Assembly (NCBI RefSeq): GCF_003944795.1
Contig: NZ_RWBG01000001.1
Span: 124,001-188,000, forward strand
Source: Mangrovimonas spongiae
GTDB lineage: Bacteria > Bacteroidota > Bacteroidia > Flavobacteriales > Flavobacteriaceae
Reading direction: 5' to 3'
Length of the DNA stretch: 64,000 nt
The notes beneath the pieces are model-generated. The model saw only the letters and a program-made list of their open reading frames with translations. It was not told the DNA's origin and ran no database searches. A program made the translations under genes and the position numbers. Below are positions 34,701 through 43,026 of this stretch, one piece after another (positions within the stretch are counted from its first letter, which is position 1; each line of letters opens with the position of its first letter).

Positions 34701-34962
34701 TTACTCCCATGTTTTTAAGCAAGGACATTTCGGTATCTAGACCTGCTTTAATGACATCGTCAGATTTTTCCCAAAACTTGGCATCTATTGTATTAGTGCC
34801 AATTGGAATATAGTCCCAGTTCATACCATTAATCATAAAAGCTTCACCATTTACCATAAGTTTTACTCCATCGTTATCGTTGAGCACCGAGACGTTATCA
34901 GATTGGGCAAAAACTGTAAAGGAACACGCTATAAGCAAGTATTTGAATATGTGTTTTCTCAT
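31798..34962 (-). CDS. Clan GH-A glycosidase fused to an outer-membrane-barrel-like domain
   Basis: The 1054-residue protein has a signal peptide (ends about residue 20, FAQS). A TIM-barrel glycosidase of GH2/GH5-like type follows (about residues 33-400): FMINGMNWDY, VNVIRQYTGVP, acid/base candidate Glu169 in LLGNENNYG, and nucleophile candidate Glu274 in LMFTEFGADAF. After a linker comes a roughly 560-residue region (about 480-1054) of alternating polar and aromatic segments typical of outer-membrane beta strands (YFVGVEANP, FNVTGIYHR, ILSGFTYSF, TIGLRYTWRS, WEIRTYVHINIG). No TonB box or plug domain is seen. It is the first gene of the glucan operon. I infer a surface glycosidase tethered to, or forming, an outer-membrane pore. 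The barrel reading rests on pattern only. Confidence 0.7.
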   Translation of the reverse strand: MRKHIFKYLLIACSFTVFAQSDNVSVLNDNDGVKLMVNGEAFMINGMNWDYIPIGTNTIDAKFWEKSDDVIKAGLDTEMSLLKNMGVNVIRQYTGVPARWIKYIYEKYGIYTMLNHSFGRYGLTIDGVWTPITIYDDPKTSQLLLSEIEMLVKTYKDTPGLLMYLLGNENNYGLFWQGAETEDFPDDESQKAFIGESRGRPMYKLMNDAAKKMKAMDANHPVAICNGDVLFIDIIAEECPDIDIYGTNVYRGVSFTDMFDVVKEKLNKPLMFTEFGADAFNAIENQEDQKAQAYYMLGNWKEIYQNAAGLGRAENSIGGFTFQFSDGWWKYGFDKRENADIHDNNASWANGGYDIDLAPGENNMNEEWFGICAKGPTNERGLYELYPRAAYYALKEAHKLNPYDDTVTAGFVTNYFNNIQIMDAVLRARGDKAALEAKETGKIRLSQLQAKFTTFNTGGSLITTPENADPNENVYPDQLGFDHMQSYFVGVEANPTPNMRANVVVNYIGRVAQNPIDEIFYENRARIVTLSTSEGEVTLQDNNRLNIYQSDFEWKSKHFDLRGFYRTGHYHWQYEGDFFGLYPEANYGPNLDIYGGEISGVEVDMKRGLDGLKAAFGPQLWWGANPAMLFKYGRKFGHFNVTGIYHRDVETDLNFDDNGRRIIDQNQARSGIIPPWPTERATLAIERDFGKVGVTVGGIWGGSPLNGSAFQDIKNGVVYEDKIKSSDNWGGKAKITYQGGRFNWYGQGAIMGLVANGGADATQTFTGWRLKDTGSGNQTNILSGFTYSFGDIQVAPNFLWQKPLVDPMPNDVNAPGRLRNVIDDPFAVRSNRETTAGELLLTYDPTPGTWMYQWDNDRAEDAKFAMNLGFVYRHHPTAMDAHIGFLANRTFFAFTNSVPAEDLWEVHSRMVSKVSPDLGLIGNFYYGNGQGNGDSDRTIYRFGGDVRAIYKKMKFQTHLKINDWGPFDYHRDFNLTFPVQFMADISTSLGKPDWFILPNTTIGLRYTWRSLNEYSPRYAPLQGPEFGVPPLSPVGFPNGSEWEIRTYVHINIGK

Positions 34963-35223
34963 TAGTGGTTTGTATTTTGGTTAAGAAGATATTTTGATGA
35001 GTTATAAAACTAGCATTTATATATGTTAAATTCTCAAAATACACCTTTACAAAAAACATACATATCAAAAAAAAGGGGGTAAATTTATGAATATCACACT
35101 TTATGATGCTTTAGATTGAGTATTTGAAAGAATAATGAAAAGTTTACGTTAGATTAACGATTTATCAAAAAAGCGACTATTGTATAGGTAATGTTAAGGT
35201 AAAGTGGGATGTTGTTTGGTTTA
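34963..35223. promoter_or_regulatory. Control region of the glucan operon
   Basis: These 261 bp separate the operon's first gene from the end of the regulator gene, both on the minus strand, and contain no gene. This is the only sizeable gap upstream of the operon, so its promoter and regulator site should lie here. I see no exact TAnnTTTG on the minus strand; TATTTTGA near 35034-35041 is the nearest. No convincing palindrome was found. Confidence 0.4.
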
Positions 35224-38025
35224 TTATATGCCCAAAATGTAATTGGTTAAGCTAGATTCGTGGTCTAGATTCATTTTTTTTCTTAATCTGTAGCGTTTAA
35301 CCTCTACGCTTTTTACAGAAATGTTTAGTAGCGGAGCTATTTCTTTGGATGATAAGTTAAGTCTTAGGTAGGCACACAACTTTAAATCGTTTGGAGTTAA
35401 GTTGGAGTGTTTTGCTTTTAGGTTTTTTAAGAAATCCTTATCAGCATTGTTAAACGCTTCTTCAAAAAACTTCCAGTCGTCTGTGTTGTTCAAATTTTTG
35501 TCTACTAAACGCACAACTGGTTTTACATCCTTTACATCTTTGACTTGGTTTAATTCTCCTTTAATAAGATTAAGAAATTCGTTCTTTTTAATTAAGCTCA
35601 TAGTAGAAATGGCCAACTCACGGTTTTTGTTCTCTATATCTTGCTCTAACTTTTCGTTCTTAAAGCGCATGGCTTGTTGCTGGTTTTCCAGTTGTTTTAA
35701 TTCCAATTTACGCGCTGCTTCTGTTAGTAGCTTTTTTTGTTTTTTCCTATAATAAAATCTATATATGTTGTGCATTAGCAAACTAAATAGCAGAAGCCCT
35801 AACAGGTAAAAAAACATGGCCACATTACTTTTATAAAATGGCTTTTCTATCTTAAAGCTGTACGAAGCTTCGTTGGAGGATAGCGTATTCCCTACTTTTG
35901 CCCTAACTTTAAAAGTATAATTTCCCGATGGTAAATTTTCGAAGCTATGTGACGTTTCTGTTGACCAATTGGACCAATCTTTGTGCAAGCCTTCTAGTTT
36001 ATACTGGTATTTGGGTTGATAATAGGTGTTAAACAACGGAATGCTGTATTCCAAATGAAAATAATTGTTTTTATACTTAAAGTCTTGGGATTGTATTTTA
36101 TCTAATAAGCTATAGTTGGCATTGGCTGCCTTACTGGATATTTTATTTATGCTTATTGCATACTGATAATCGTCTATTTTATTGGTTTCCAACACAACAT
36201 AACCATAAGATGAACCAACTAAATAATTGTTTTTACTTATCTTGCTTATGTTTTCGTAACCTGATAATTCGTCTCCAAATGAGCTTGGAAAAACAATACT
36301 CTCAATTTTTGGGTTGTTATCAAAACTGCCTTTGGAAATGGCATAAATATAATCTGTACCAAAAGCCCATAGTTGATCATCCTCTTTAATTGCAATAAGC
36401 TTACCAGATGTATACTCAAAATCTTTGTAAATGCTACTTAAAGTGGCATCTTTAACAAAGGTATCTTGTTTAGAGTTGTACTTAAAAATCCCATACTTAT
36501 AAGCATAATAAATGGTATCATTAAATTTTACTAAGCTTGAATTTACGCCTTTACTTACTCCAGGAGCTTTCCCAAAATGAACGACATTCATAAAATTCGC
36601 ATCCAACTCAACTTTAAATACGCCTTTGTATTCGTGGCTTACAAACAACAAGCGCTCACCAGCATATTGAACATGTTTGGAGGATATATTAAAACCGTTA
36701 ATTTTATTTCTTAAAAACCAGGTATTATCATCCTGCTTTTCCAATACAAACAAACCGCTATAGTTACCTTGCAAAATAAGATTATCATTTAACGGAGTGA
36801 AATCCCAAGTACCATTTTCTTGTGAAATTAGTTTTGAAGTGCTCCCTTCTATAATATAAGTGCCATTATGATGGCCACAAAAAAGCGTATTATCTATTTC
36901 TTTTAAACTCCATACTTGCCCTTTGGTTCCTTCAATAAACTTGAAAGACCTTTTAGTGTTTTGCTTTTTATAAAATAGTCCTTGGTTAGTCCCTACATAT
37001 AGGTTGCCGTTAAAAACTATGGAAGCATAAGTAGTTCCTATAATACCCTGATAATCATTATAGATTTTAAATGGAGAATCAAAGTCAATCATGTTTAGGC
37101 CGTTATCCAAACCTAACCAAATATTACTTTCATCATCTTCAAAAACGCTTAATACTGTGTTGTTACTTAAGCCGCTTAATTGGTTGATTTCATATAGTAT
37201 TTCGCCTTTTTTATCAACAATTAGAACACCATTGGAAATGGTTCCTAAAACAAAGGAACCATCTTTTAACCGCTTGCAACTATACACACTTTTTAAATCC
37301 AAAGCTTTGTTAGCAGCAATATTCCATTTATTCAATTGGTTGTTGTCAAGCCAATAAAAACCATTGTCCTGGGTTAGAAAAAGTAATTTTGAGTCAATGT
37401 AGAAGATGTCAACAACTATTTTTTCTTTCAATACAGCATGATCTGAAATCAAGTTTGCCTTGCCATTGTTAACCTCAAAAAACCCTTTACCCAAACCCTG
37501 AAAATAAATGGTCTCATTGGCATTAAAGGCTTTATTGAGTCTAGTTTCTGAATCAATTATATCTATATTATTATCTTTAGTATCATAAACATAAAGCCTG
37601 CTAAGTGATTGAAAAATCACCCATTTGTCGATTTTCAAAATGTTCCAAAACTCTTCATCTTCGAGAAGTTTACTAGCAATCTTGTTTGATAATGAAGTAT
37701 AATCTAAATTGCCAAAATTGTTTTTTTGCCAATAGCCAAACTCCATATAACATCCTGAAAATATTTTATCTCCAATAACTTTAACCGATCTAACAATAGA
37801 CTCGTTTGGTGAGGGATATAACTGCCATTTGGCACCATTGAACTCCAGTAACCCAGAATTGTTAGCCACATAAATAAACTTATCTTGACTTTGACTTATC
37901 GCCCAATTTTGCGCTTCGGCTTTGTAGGTTTTGGGTTGAAAGATGCTTATTGGCGGGATTTCTTGTGCAGATGTGTACACAAACACAAATAAATATAAAA
38001 GGAATAATAGCTCTTTTTTCTGCAC
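35224..38025 (-). CDS. Membrane-bound propeller/YYY-domain LuxR-type regulator
   Basis: The 933-residue protein has a signal peptide (ends near TSAQE), a long extracytoplasmic part made of beta-propeller repeats (two-component-regulator type; e.g. VLSVFEDDESNIWLGLDNGLNMIDF), a YYY-type immunoglobulin-like domain (about 650-730; YQYKLEGLHKDWSNW, NYTFKVRAKV), one membrane helix (about 737-760), a coiled coil, and a C-terminal LuxR-like helix-turn-helix (about 870-933; LSSKEIAPLLNISVKSVEVKRYRLRKKM). There is no kinase or receiver domain, so it joins sensing and DNA binding in one chain. It sits directly upstream of the glucan operon on the same strand and is its likely regulator, sensing a glucan oligosaccharide. 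Confidence 0.85.
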   Translation of the reverse strand: MQKKELLFLLYLFVFVYTSAQEIPPISIFQPKTYKAEAQNWAISQSQDKFIYVANNSGLLEFNGAKWQLYPSPNESIVRSVKVIGDKIFSGCYMEFGYWQKNNFGNLDYTSLSNKIASKLLEDEEFWNILKIDKWVIFQSLSRLYVYDTKDNNIDIIDSETRLNKAFNANETIYFQGLGKGFFEVNNGKANLISDHAVLKEKIVVDIFYIDSKLLFLTQDNGFYWLDNNQLNKWNIAANKALDLKSVYSCKRLKDGSFVLGTISNGVLIVDKKGEILYEINQLSGLSNNTVLSVFEDDESNIWLGLDNGLNMIDFDSPFKIYNDYQGIIGTTYASIVFNGNLYVGTNQGLFYKKQNTKRSFKFIEGTKGQVWSLKEIDNTLFCGHHNGTYIIEGSTSKLISQENGTWDFTPLNDNLILQGNYSGLFVLEKQDDNTWFLRNKINGFNISSKHVQYAGERLLFVSHEYKGVFKVELDANFMNVVHFGKAPGVSKGVNSSLVKFNDTIYYAYKYGIFKYNSKQDTFVKDATLSSIYKDFEYTSGKLIAIKEDDQLWAFGTDYIYAISKGSFDNNPKIESIVFPSSFGDELSGYENISKISKNNYLVGSSYGYVVLETNKIDDYQYAISINKISSKAANANYSLLDKIQSQDFKYKNNYFHLEYSIPLFNTYYQPKYQYKLEGLHKDWSNWSTETSHSFENLPSGNYTFKVRAKVGNTLSSNEASYSFKIEKPFYKSNVAMFFYLLGLLLFSLLMHNIYRFYYRKKQKKLLTEAARKLELKQLENQQQAMRFKNEKLEQDIENKNRELAISTMSLIKKNEFLNLIKGELNQVKDVKDVKPVVRLVDKNLNNTDDWKFFEEAFNNADKDFLKNLKAKHSNLTPNDLKLCAYLRLNLSSKEIAPLLNISVKSVEVKRYRLRKKMNLDHESSLTNYILGI

Positions 38026-38108
38026 GTCGATTATTTATCGATACAATATACAAATTCAATAATATTTTTCCCTAACAAGATTATCAAAAACAAAGCTGTT
38101 TTTATTTT

Positions 38109-38116
38109 TAAATTTG
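38109..38116 (+). promoter_or_regulatory. -7 promoter element of the plsC-like gene
   Basis: TAAATTTG matches TAnnTTTG. Its last base is the G of a GTG that could be read as an upstream start; because the promoter covers it, translation must start at the ATG at 38137. Confidence 0.6.
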
Positions 38117-38136
38117 TGCAAAACAATAATTGTAAA

Positions 38137-38871
38137 ATGACAAAACTCTTGGCCTACCCCCTAACCGTTATTTACTTTATATTTTTTGGACTAACGCTTG
38201 TTGTTTTTCACCCTATACAATGGCTATGTCTAAACATGTTTGGATATCAAGCCCATAAAAAAAGTGTCGATTGGCTACAGTTTTTTTTAATGCGCTGTAC
38301 CAATATTTTAGGCACTAGATATTCTTTTAACAACCCTTATAAGATAGACGCAAACCAACCTATCATCATTGTTGCTAACCATCAAAGTATGTACGACATT
38401 CCCCCTATTATTTGGTATATGCGCAAACACCACCCCAAATTTATTAGTAAAAAAGAATTAGGAAAAGGCATACCAAGTGTATCTTTCAATTTAAAATATG
38501 GCGGCTCAGCTTTAATCGATAGAAAAAAACCAAAAGAAGCCGTTCAAACCATTAAAAACTTTGCCGAATACATTAAAACCAATAACCGGGCGGCGACCAT
38601 TTTCCCTGAAGGCACACGAAGCCGAACAGGCCTACCAAAACCTTTTCAGAAAAAAGGTTTGATTACTTTGTTTGAAGGTATTCCAAATGCTATGGTAATT
38701 CCCATAACCATTAACAATTCTTGGAAAATGCTACGCTACGGAAAACTCCCCATGGGATTGGGAGCGCATTTAAAGTTTAAAGTTCATCAACCCGTAAAAG
38801 TGAGTGATTTTGATTATAATACACTAATTAAACACTTGGAAACTGAAATCACAAAAGATGTTATCGTATGA
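38137..38871 (+). CDS. plsC: 1-acyl-sn-glycerol-3-phosphate acyltransferase (PlsC family)
   Basis: The 244-residue protein has an N-terminal membrane segment (about residues 5-28), the acyltransferase motif His82-x4-Asp87 (NHQSMYD) and the second motif FPEGTRSRTG. This is the PlsC/LPLAT family, which adds the second acyl chain to make phosphatidic acid at the inner membrane. Start chosen at the ATG at 38137, since a GTG 21 bases earlier overlaps the promoter. Its last codons overlap the next gene (ATGA type), so the two are translationally coupled. Confidence 0.9.
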   Translation: MTKLLAYPLTVIYFIFFGLTLVVFHPIQWLCLNMFGYQAHKKSVDWLQFFLMRCTNILGTRYSFNNPYKIDANQPIIIVANHQSMYDIPPIIWYMRKHHPKFISKKELGKGIPSVSFNLKYGGSALIDRKKPKEAVQTIKNFAEYIKTNNRAATIFPEGTRSRTGLPKPFQKKGLITLFEGIPNAMVIPITINNSWKMLRYGKLPMGLGAHLKFKVHQPVKVSDFDYNTLIKHLETEITKDVIV

Positions 38872-39521
38872 CACAAAACGAAATCGTAGATAAAACAAAA
38901 ATCTTTGTAAAACAACAACTTGAAAATGCCGAAGGTGGTCACGATTGGTTTCATACGCAACGGGTTTTAAACAACAGTTTACGCATTGCAAAAAATGAAA
39001 ATGCAGATGTCTTTGTGGTGGCTTTAGGAGCCTTACTGCACGATATTGCTGACAGCAAGTTTCACGATGGCGATGAAAATGTTGGTCCTAGAATTGCTCG
39101 TGAGTTTCTATTTAAATTGGATGTAGATTTAGATGTTATCGATCACGTTGTGAATATCATTAAAAACATTTCGTACAAAGGTGGTAATTTTGAACAAACC
39201 TTCACCTCACCTGAATTGAACGTTATTCAAGATGCCGATAGATTAGATGCTATTGGCGCTGTTGGTATTGCAAGGTGTTTTAATTATGGTGGTTATAAAA
39301 ACCGAAAACTTTATGATCCAGATATTGCGCCCAAACTTAATATGAACAAAGAGGAATACAAAGCTTCAACAGCGCCAACTCTAAATCATTTTTACGAAAA
39401 ACTACTGCTTTTAAAAGACCTGATGAATACTGAAACTGGAAAGCAATTGGCCAAACAACGTCATCAATTTATGGAAACTTATTTGGACCAGTTTTATGGC
39501 GAATGGCATGGCGAACGTTAG
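38868..39521 (+). CDS. HD-domain phosphohydrolase
   Basis: The 217-residue protein has HDWFHTQRV near residue 24, ALLHDIADSKFHDGD with the HD pair, and a later Asp in IQDADRLDAIGAVG, giving the metal-binding H...HD...D set of the HD superfamily. It matches the YedJ/YpgQ-like subgroup of small cytoplasmic HD proteins, some of which have nucleotide pyrophosphohydrolase activity. It overlaps plsC by 4 bases. Substrate is unknown. Confidence 0.85.
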   Translation: MTQNEIVDKTKIFVKQQLENAEGGHDWFHTQRVLNNSLRIAKNENADVFVVALGALLHDIADSKFHDGDENVGPRIAREFLFKLDVDLDVIDHVVNIIKNISYKGGNFEQTFTSPELNVIQDADRLDAIGAVGIARCFNYGGYKNRKLYDPDIAPKLNMNKEEYKASTAPTLNHFYEKLLLLKDLMNTETGKQLAKQRHQFMETYLDQFYGEWHGER

Positions 39522-40607
39522 TTAAAATAATTTCAATTGGCCTTCTTTATACTGCTCGTGAAGCTGAGTATTTAATCTAGGCATCATTTTGTCTTTAAAG
39601 TATTTTTGTTTTGCCAATCGTATTAGCATATTTATTTGCTCGGCAATTTTACCTTCACCACGCATTCGTGTTCCGTAACGACTATCGTTAAGCGTTCCGC
39701 CATGGCAACTTTCAATTTGGTGAAGTACTTTCTCGGCTCTATCTGGCATTGTTTTTTTAATCCAATCGGAAAAAATCTCCCCAATAGCGCCATTCAGACG
39801 CACAATGGTATGCGCAATGGATAAGGCACCAGATTCTGATACTTGATTTGCCATTGGCAATATTTCGTGACTATTAATCGACGGGATAATGGGTGCTAAC
39901 ATTACATTAACGGGAATACCATTTTCTGAAAGCGTTCTAACGGTTTCCAAACGTTTTTTAATCGTGGCCGTTCTGGGCTCCAATATACGCCTAGTATCTT
40001 CTGATAATGACGTAATAGAAATATTAACAGCCACCAAACCATCTTTATGTAATGCTTTCAAAAGATCCAAATCACGCAATACCAAAGCATTTTTTGTAAT
40101 AATAGCTACGGGGTGTTTATACTTTAAAAACACTTTTAAACATTGTCTTGTAAGTTGAAACGTTTTCTCAGCCGGTTGATAACAATCGGTGTTACCAGAC
40201 ATAACAATAGTTTGGGCTTGCCAGCTTTTCTTTTTCAGAAGATCTTCCAGTAACTTTGGCGCATTTTTTTTGACCAAAATGCGACGTTCAAAATCCAATC
40301 CAGCACTATAACCCCAATATTCGTGAGAGTTTCGTGCGTAACAATAAATACAACCGTGTTCGCAACCTTGATACATATTCATAGAATACGTCATCCCAAC
40401 ATCTGGGCTTTTCACCTTGTTGACAATGGTTTTAGGGAAGGTTTCTAGATATACTGTTTTGTTCTTATCGGCATCTTCACCTTCCTTAGCACAAAACTCC
40501 AAAAAATCGTCGCGCATCTCGTGACTTAACTCAAAGAAACGATTGCGCACATTTTTTTGTGCGCCACGACCTTTGATAATGGGTTTTTGCTGTTCTAAAG
40601 AAGACAT
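39522..40607 (-). CDS. PA0069-type radical SAM protein
   Basis: From the ATG at 40607 the protein has 361 residues. It carries the radical SAM cluster Cys82-x3-Cys86-x2-Cys89 (GCEHGCIYCYAR) and NMYQ before it, typical of the spore-photoproduct-lyase-like PA0069 family. VMSGNTDCYQPAEK follows. An upstream in-frame ATG at 40682 would add 25 residues unlike the family; MSSLEQQKPIIKGRGAQ is the usual N-terminus. The reaction is not known. It is convergent with the HD gene, ending one base after its stop. Confidence 0.9.
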   Translation of the reverse strand: MSSLEQQKPIIKGRGAQKNVRNRFFELSHEMRDDFLEFCAKEGEDADKNKTVYLETFPKTIVNKVKSPDVGMTYSMNMYQGCEHGCIYCYARNSHEYWGYSAGLDFERRILVKKNAPKLLEDLLKKKSWQAQTIVMSGNTDCYQPAEKTFQLTRQCLKVFLKYKHPVAIITKNALVLRDLDLLKALHKDGLVAVNISITSLSEDTRRILEPRTATIKKRLETVRTLSENGIPVNVMLAPIIPSINSHEILPMANQVSESGALSIAHTIVRLNGAIGEIFSDWIKKTMPDRAEKVLHQIESCHGGTLNDSRYGTRMRGEGKIAEQINMLIRLAKQKYFKDKMMPRLNTQLHEQYKEGQLKLF

Positions 40608-40686
40608 AAAACGGGAATATTTCTTTAAAATTATAAAGAATAACCCGCGAAAAATTGTTAAAATGAAACAAGTTTTCAACAAAAAA

Positions 40687-40707
40687 AGGCAGCTTTTTAG
40701 GCTGCCT
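40687..40707. terminator. Intrinsic terminator of the enoyl-CoA hydratase unit
   Basis: AGGCAGC (40687-40693) pairs with GCTGCCT (40701-40707) around a 7-base loop, with A7 on the left side, which becomes a T-run on the minus strand. It lies 21 bp after the hydratase stop. Confidence 0.85.
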
Positions 40708-40728
40708 CTTATATTTTCAAGTATAAGG

Positions 40729-41511
40729 TTATTTCCCTGGAAAATCGGCTTTACGTTTTTCTAAAAATGCTGTGGTACCTTCCTTAAAATCTTCGGTACC
40801 AAAACAGTTTCCAAATTCTTCAACCTCAACATTAAAACCATTCACACCATCTTCGTAATTAGCATTAACCGCTTTAATGGCCGAACGAATAGCGACAGAC
40901 GAGTTTCGCATAATCTTTCCAGCTAGTTTTTCAGCTAGAGGGATTAACTCATCTAAAGTTGTCACGTGGTTTACTAAACCGTAATTTAGCGCCGTATCGG
41001 CATCAATCATACCAGCTGTCATTACCAATTCCATAGCGCGACCCTTGCCAATAAGTTGCGGTAAACGTTGTGTACCACCATAGCCTGGAATTACACCAAG
41101 CGAGGTTTCTGGCAAGCCCATTTTGGCATTGTCACTAGCAATTCTAAAATGTGCGGCCATTGCCAGTTCTAATCCACCGCCAAGCGCAAAACCATTTAAA
41201 GCTGCAATAACTGGCGTGCCTAGGTTAGCCACAAAATCAAACAACAATTCTTGACCTTTAGCAGCCAATTCTTGACCTTGATTCACGTTAAAGTCGGCAA
41301 ACTCACTAATGTCTGCTCCTGCTACGAAGGCTTTTTCGCCACTTCCTGTAATAATAATCACCTTAGTATTGGCATCATTATCGGCTGCTTTAAAAGCCTC
41401 GTGAAGCTCTTGGATGGTTGCTTTGTTTAACGCATTTAATTTTTTTGGTCTATTAATGGTTATGGTTGTAATACCATTGTTTTGTTCTGAAAGAATGTTG
41501 TTATAACTCAT
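40729..41511 (-). CDS. Enoyl-CoA hydratase/isomerase
   Basis: From the ATG at 41511 the product has 260 residues, the usual length. It has AFVAGADISEF (oxyanion-hole region), GFALGGGLELAMA, and two Glu candidates in LPETSLGVIPGYGGTQRL, the crotonase-family active site. It hydrates trans-2-enoyl-CoA in beta-oxidation or related pathways. A longer frame to 41607 overlaps the sensor kinase gene and lacks family similarity, so it is rejected. It starts 10 bp after the kinase stop and probably shares its transcript. Confidence 0.9.
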   Translation of the reverse strand: MSYNNILSEQNNGITTITINRPKKLNALNKATIQELHEAFKAADNDANTKVIIITGSGEKAFVAGADISEFADFNVNQGQELAAKGQELLFDFVANLGTPVIAALNGFALGGGLELAMAAHFRIASDNAKMGLPETSLGVIPGYGGTQRLPQLIGKGRAMELVMTAGMIDADTALNYGLVNHVTTLDELIPLAEKLAGKIMRNSSVAIRSAIKAVNANYEDGVNGFNVEVEEFGNCFGTEDFKEGTTAFLEKRKADFPGK

Positions 41512-41521
41512 TTTTATTGAT

Positions 41522-42979
41522 TTATTCGGTTGGAAAAACCACCTTAAACGTGGTTCCTTTATTTTTTTCTGTGGTAAAGGTAATACTTCCTTGATAAGTT
41601 TCCACAATGTTCTTTACCATTGCTAAACCAAGCCCCATACCACTTGACTTAGTGGTAAACTTAGGTTCGAATATTTTGTCTTTGTTTTCTTCTAAAATAC
41701 CTACGCCATTATCCGAAATAGTGATAATAACCTCTTGGTTTCCTTTGGAAACATTTACTAAAATGGTCTTGTTTTCTTTATCGTCTGGAATAGCTTGCGT
41801 GCCGTTTTTTACCAGGTTTGTAACCACGCGAATAAGTTGTGTACGATCTAATTTTGCATTAATAACATCCTTTTCAGATGTAAAATGGATATAATCTTCA
41901 CTAAAAATATCTAAGGCTAGCTTGGTAATTTCGACCACATTTAGCATTTCATTTTTTTGCGCAGGCATTTTGGCAAAATTTGAAAATGCCGATGCTATCG
42001 AACTCATGGTATCTATTTGTTGAATAAGTGTTTTACAATATTCATCTACTTTTTTATCAATATCAGGGTCATTAACATCAAACTTACGTTGAAAACTTTG
42101 CACACTTAATCGCATTGGTGTTAATGGATTTTTAATCTCGTGAGCTACTTGTTTTGCCATTTCGCGCCAGGCTTGTTCACGTTCACTTGTCGCTAATTTC
42201 ACAGCACTTTCTTCAAGCTCGTCTATCATACTATTGTAAGCCTTAACCAAGTTTTCAATTTCTTCACTTGAGGATTCGACTTCTATTTTCTCGTTACGTT
42301 TTTCAAGGCGTGTGGCTTTCATTTTTTCACTTATGGCCTTAAGAGACTTGGTTATGTATTTGGACAGCCAATACGCCAAGACTATGGCGAAAAATAACAT
42401 AAATAAATATGCTAAGGCTAAGCGTTTTAAAAACTCATTCAGCTCGTTAGTAAAAAAGTCATCATCTTCTAAATATGGTAAATTTAAAATCGCTAACGGT
42501 TTAAATTTTTGATCGGTGATGTATGAATACGATGATTGAAACACCCGGCCTCCTTCAAAATTCTTTTCAACATAGCGGCGTTCTGAAGTTTGCGATAAAT
42601 GATTTAGAATATTGGCGTCCAAGCAATTTGTTGCTGTAGTATCTGGTGAAATAGATGCTTTTGAAGAAATAAGAAGTCCGCCATCTAAATCGTATAATTT
42701 AACCTGCAGATTGTGAACATCGGCAATTTCGTAAATTTCTTCCTTAAAAATTAAGGGGATTTTTTCGGTGGTAACTTCGTAAGTAGTTTCACGTATAACA
42801 AAATCTATATTACGCTTTATGGCGCGTTCTTTTCTATTTAATCGCTCTTGATGATAGTCTTTTGTTTCTTCTCTATATTGATGAATTGTTACTACTGCAA
42901 TCAAAATAGATGCGACAAGCACCAGTAAAATCATCGCAATAAAAATCCTAAATCGTAAAGAGAGTTTTTTTAGCTGCAT
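41522..42979 (-). CDS. Membrane sensor histidine kinase
   Basis: The 485-residue protein has two membrane helices (about residues 10-32 and 185-208) enclosing a periplasmic sensor region, a HAMP-like linker, a HisKA domain with His280 in QVAHEIKNPLTPMRLS, and an HATPase domain ending with GMGLGLAMVKNIVE. The NPLTP form after the His matches the NtrY-like group. No response regulator is adjacent. It is the first gene of a minus-strand pair with the enoyl-CoA hydratase, an odd pairing with no clear functional link. Confidence 0.9.
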   Translation of the reverse strand: MQLKKLSLRFRIFIAMILLVLVASILIAVVTIHQYREETKDYHQERLNRKERAIKRNIDFVIRETTYEVTTEKIPLIFKEEIYEIADVHNLQVKLYDLDGGLLISSKASISPDTTATNCLDANILNHLSQTSERRYVEKNFEGGRVFQSSYSYITDQKFKPLAILNLPYLEDDDFFTNELNEFLKRLALAYLFMLFFAIVLAYWLSKYITKSLKAISEKMKATRLEKRNEKIEVESSSEEIENLVKAYNSMIDELEESAVKLATSEREQAWREMAKQVAHEIKNPLTPMRLSVQSFQRKFDVNDPDIDKKVDEYCKTLIQQIDTMSSIASAFSNFAKMPAQKNEMLNVVEITKLALDIFSEDYIHFTSEKDVINAKLDRTQLIRVVTNLVKNGTQAIPDDKENKTILVNVSKGNQEVIITISDNGVGILEENKDKIFEPKFTTKSSGMGLGLAMVKNIVETYQGSITFTTEKNKGTTFKVVFPTE

Positions 42980-43026
42980 ACGTTTATTTAGTTAACTAAA
43001 TATAGCAATAATCAAGCCACTTCATT

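Noticed and set aside
31798-34962. TonB-dependent SusC-type receptor
   Set aside because: The barrel-like part has no plug domain, no TonB box and no carboxypeptidase-like domain.
38116-38136. GTG start for the acyltransferase gene
   Set aside because: The GTG overlaps the -7 promoter element, so it is unlikely to be in the mRNA.
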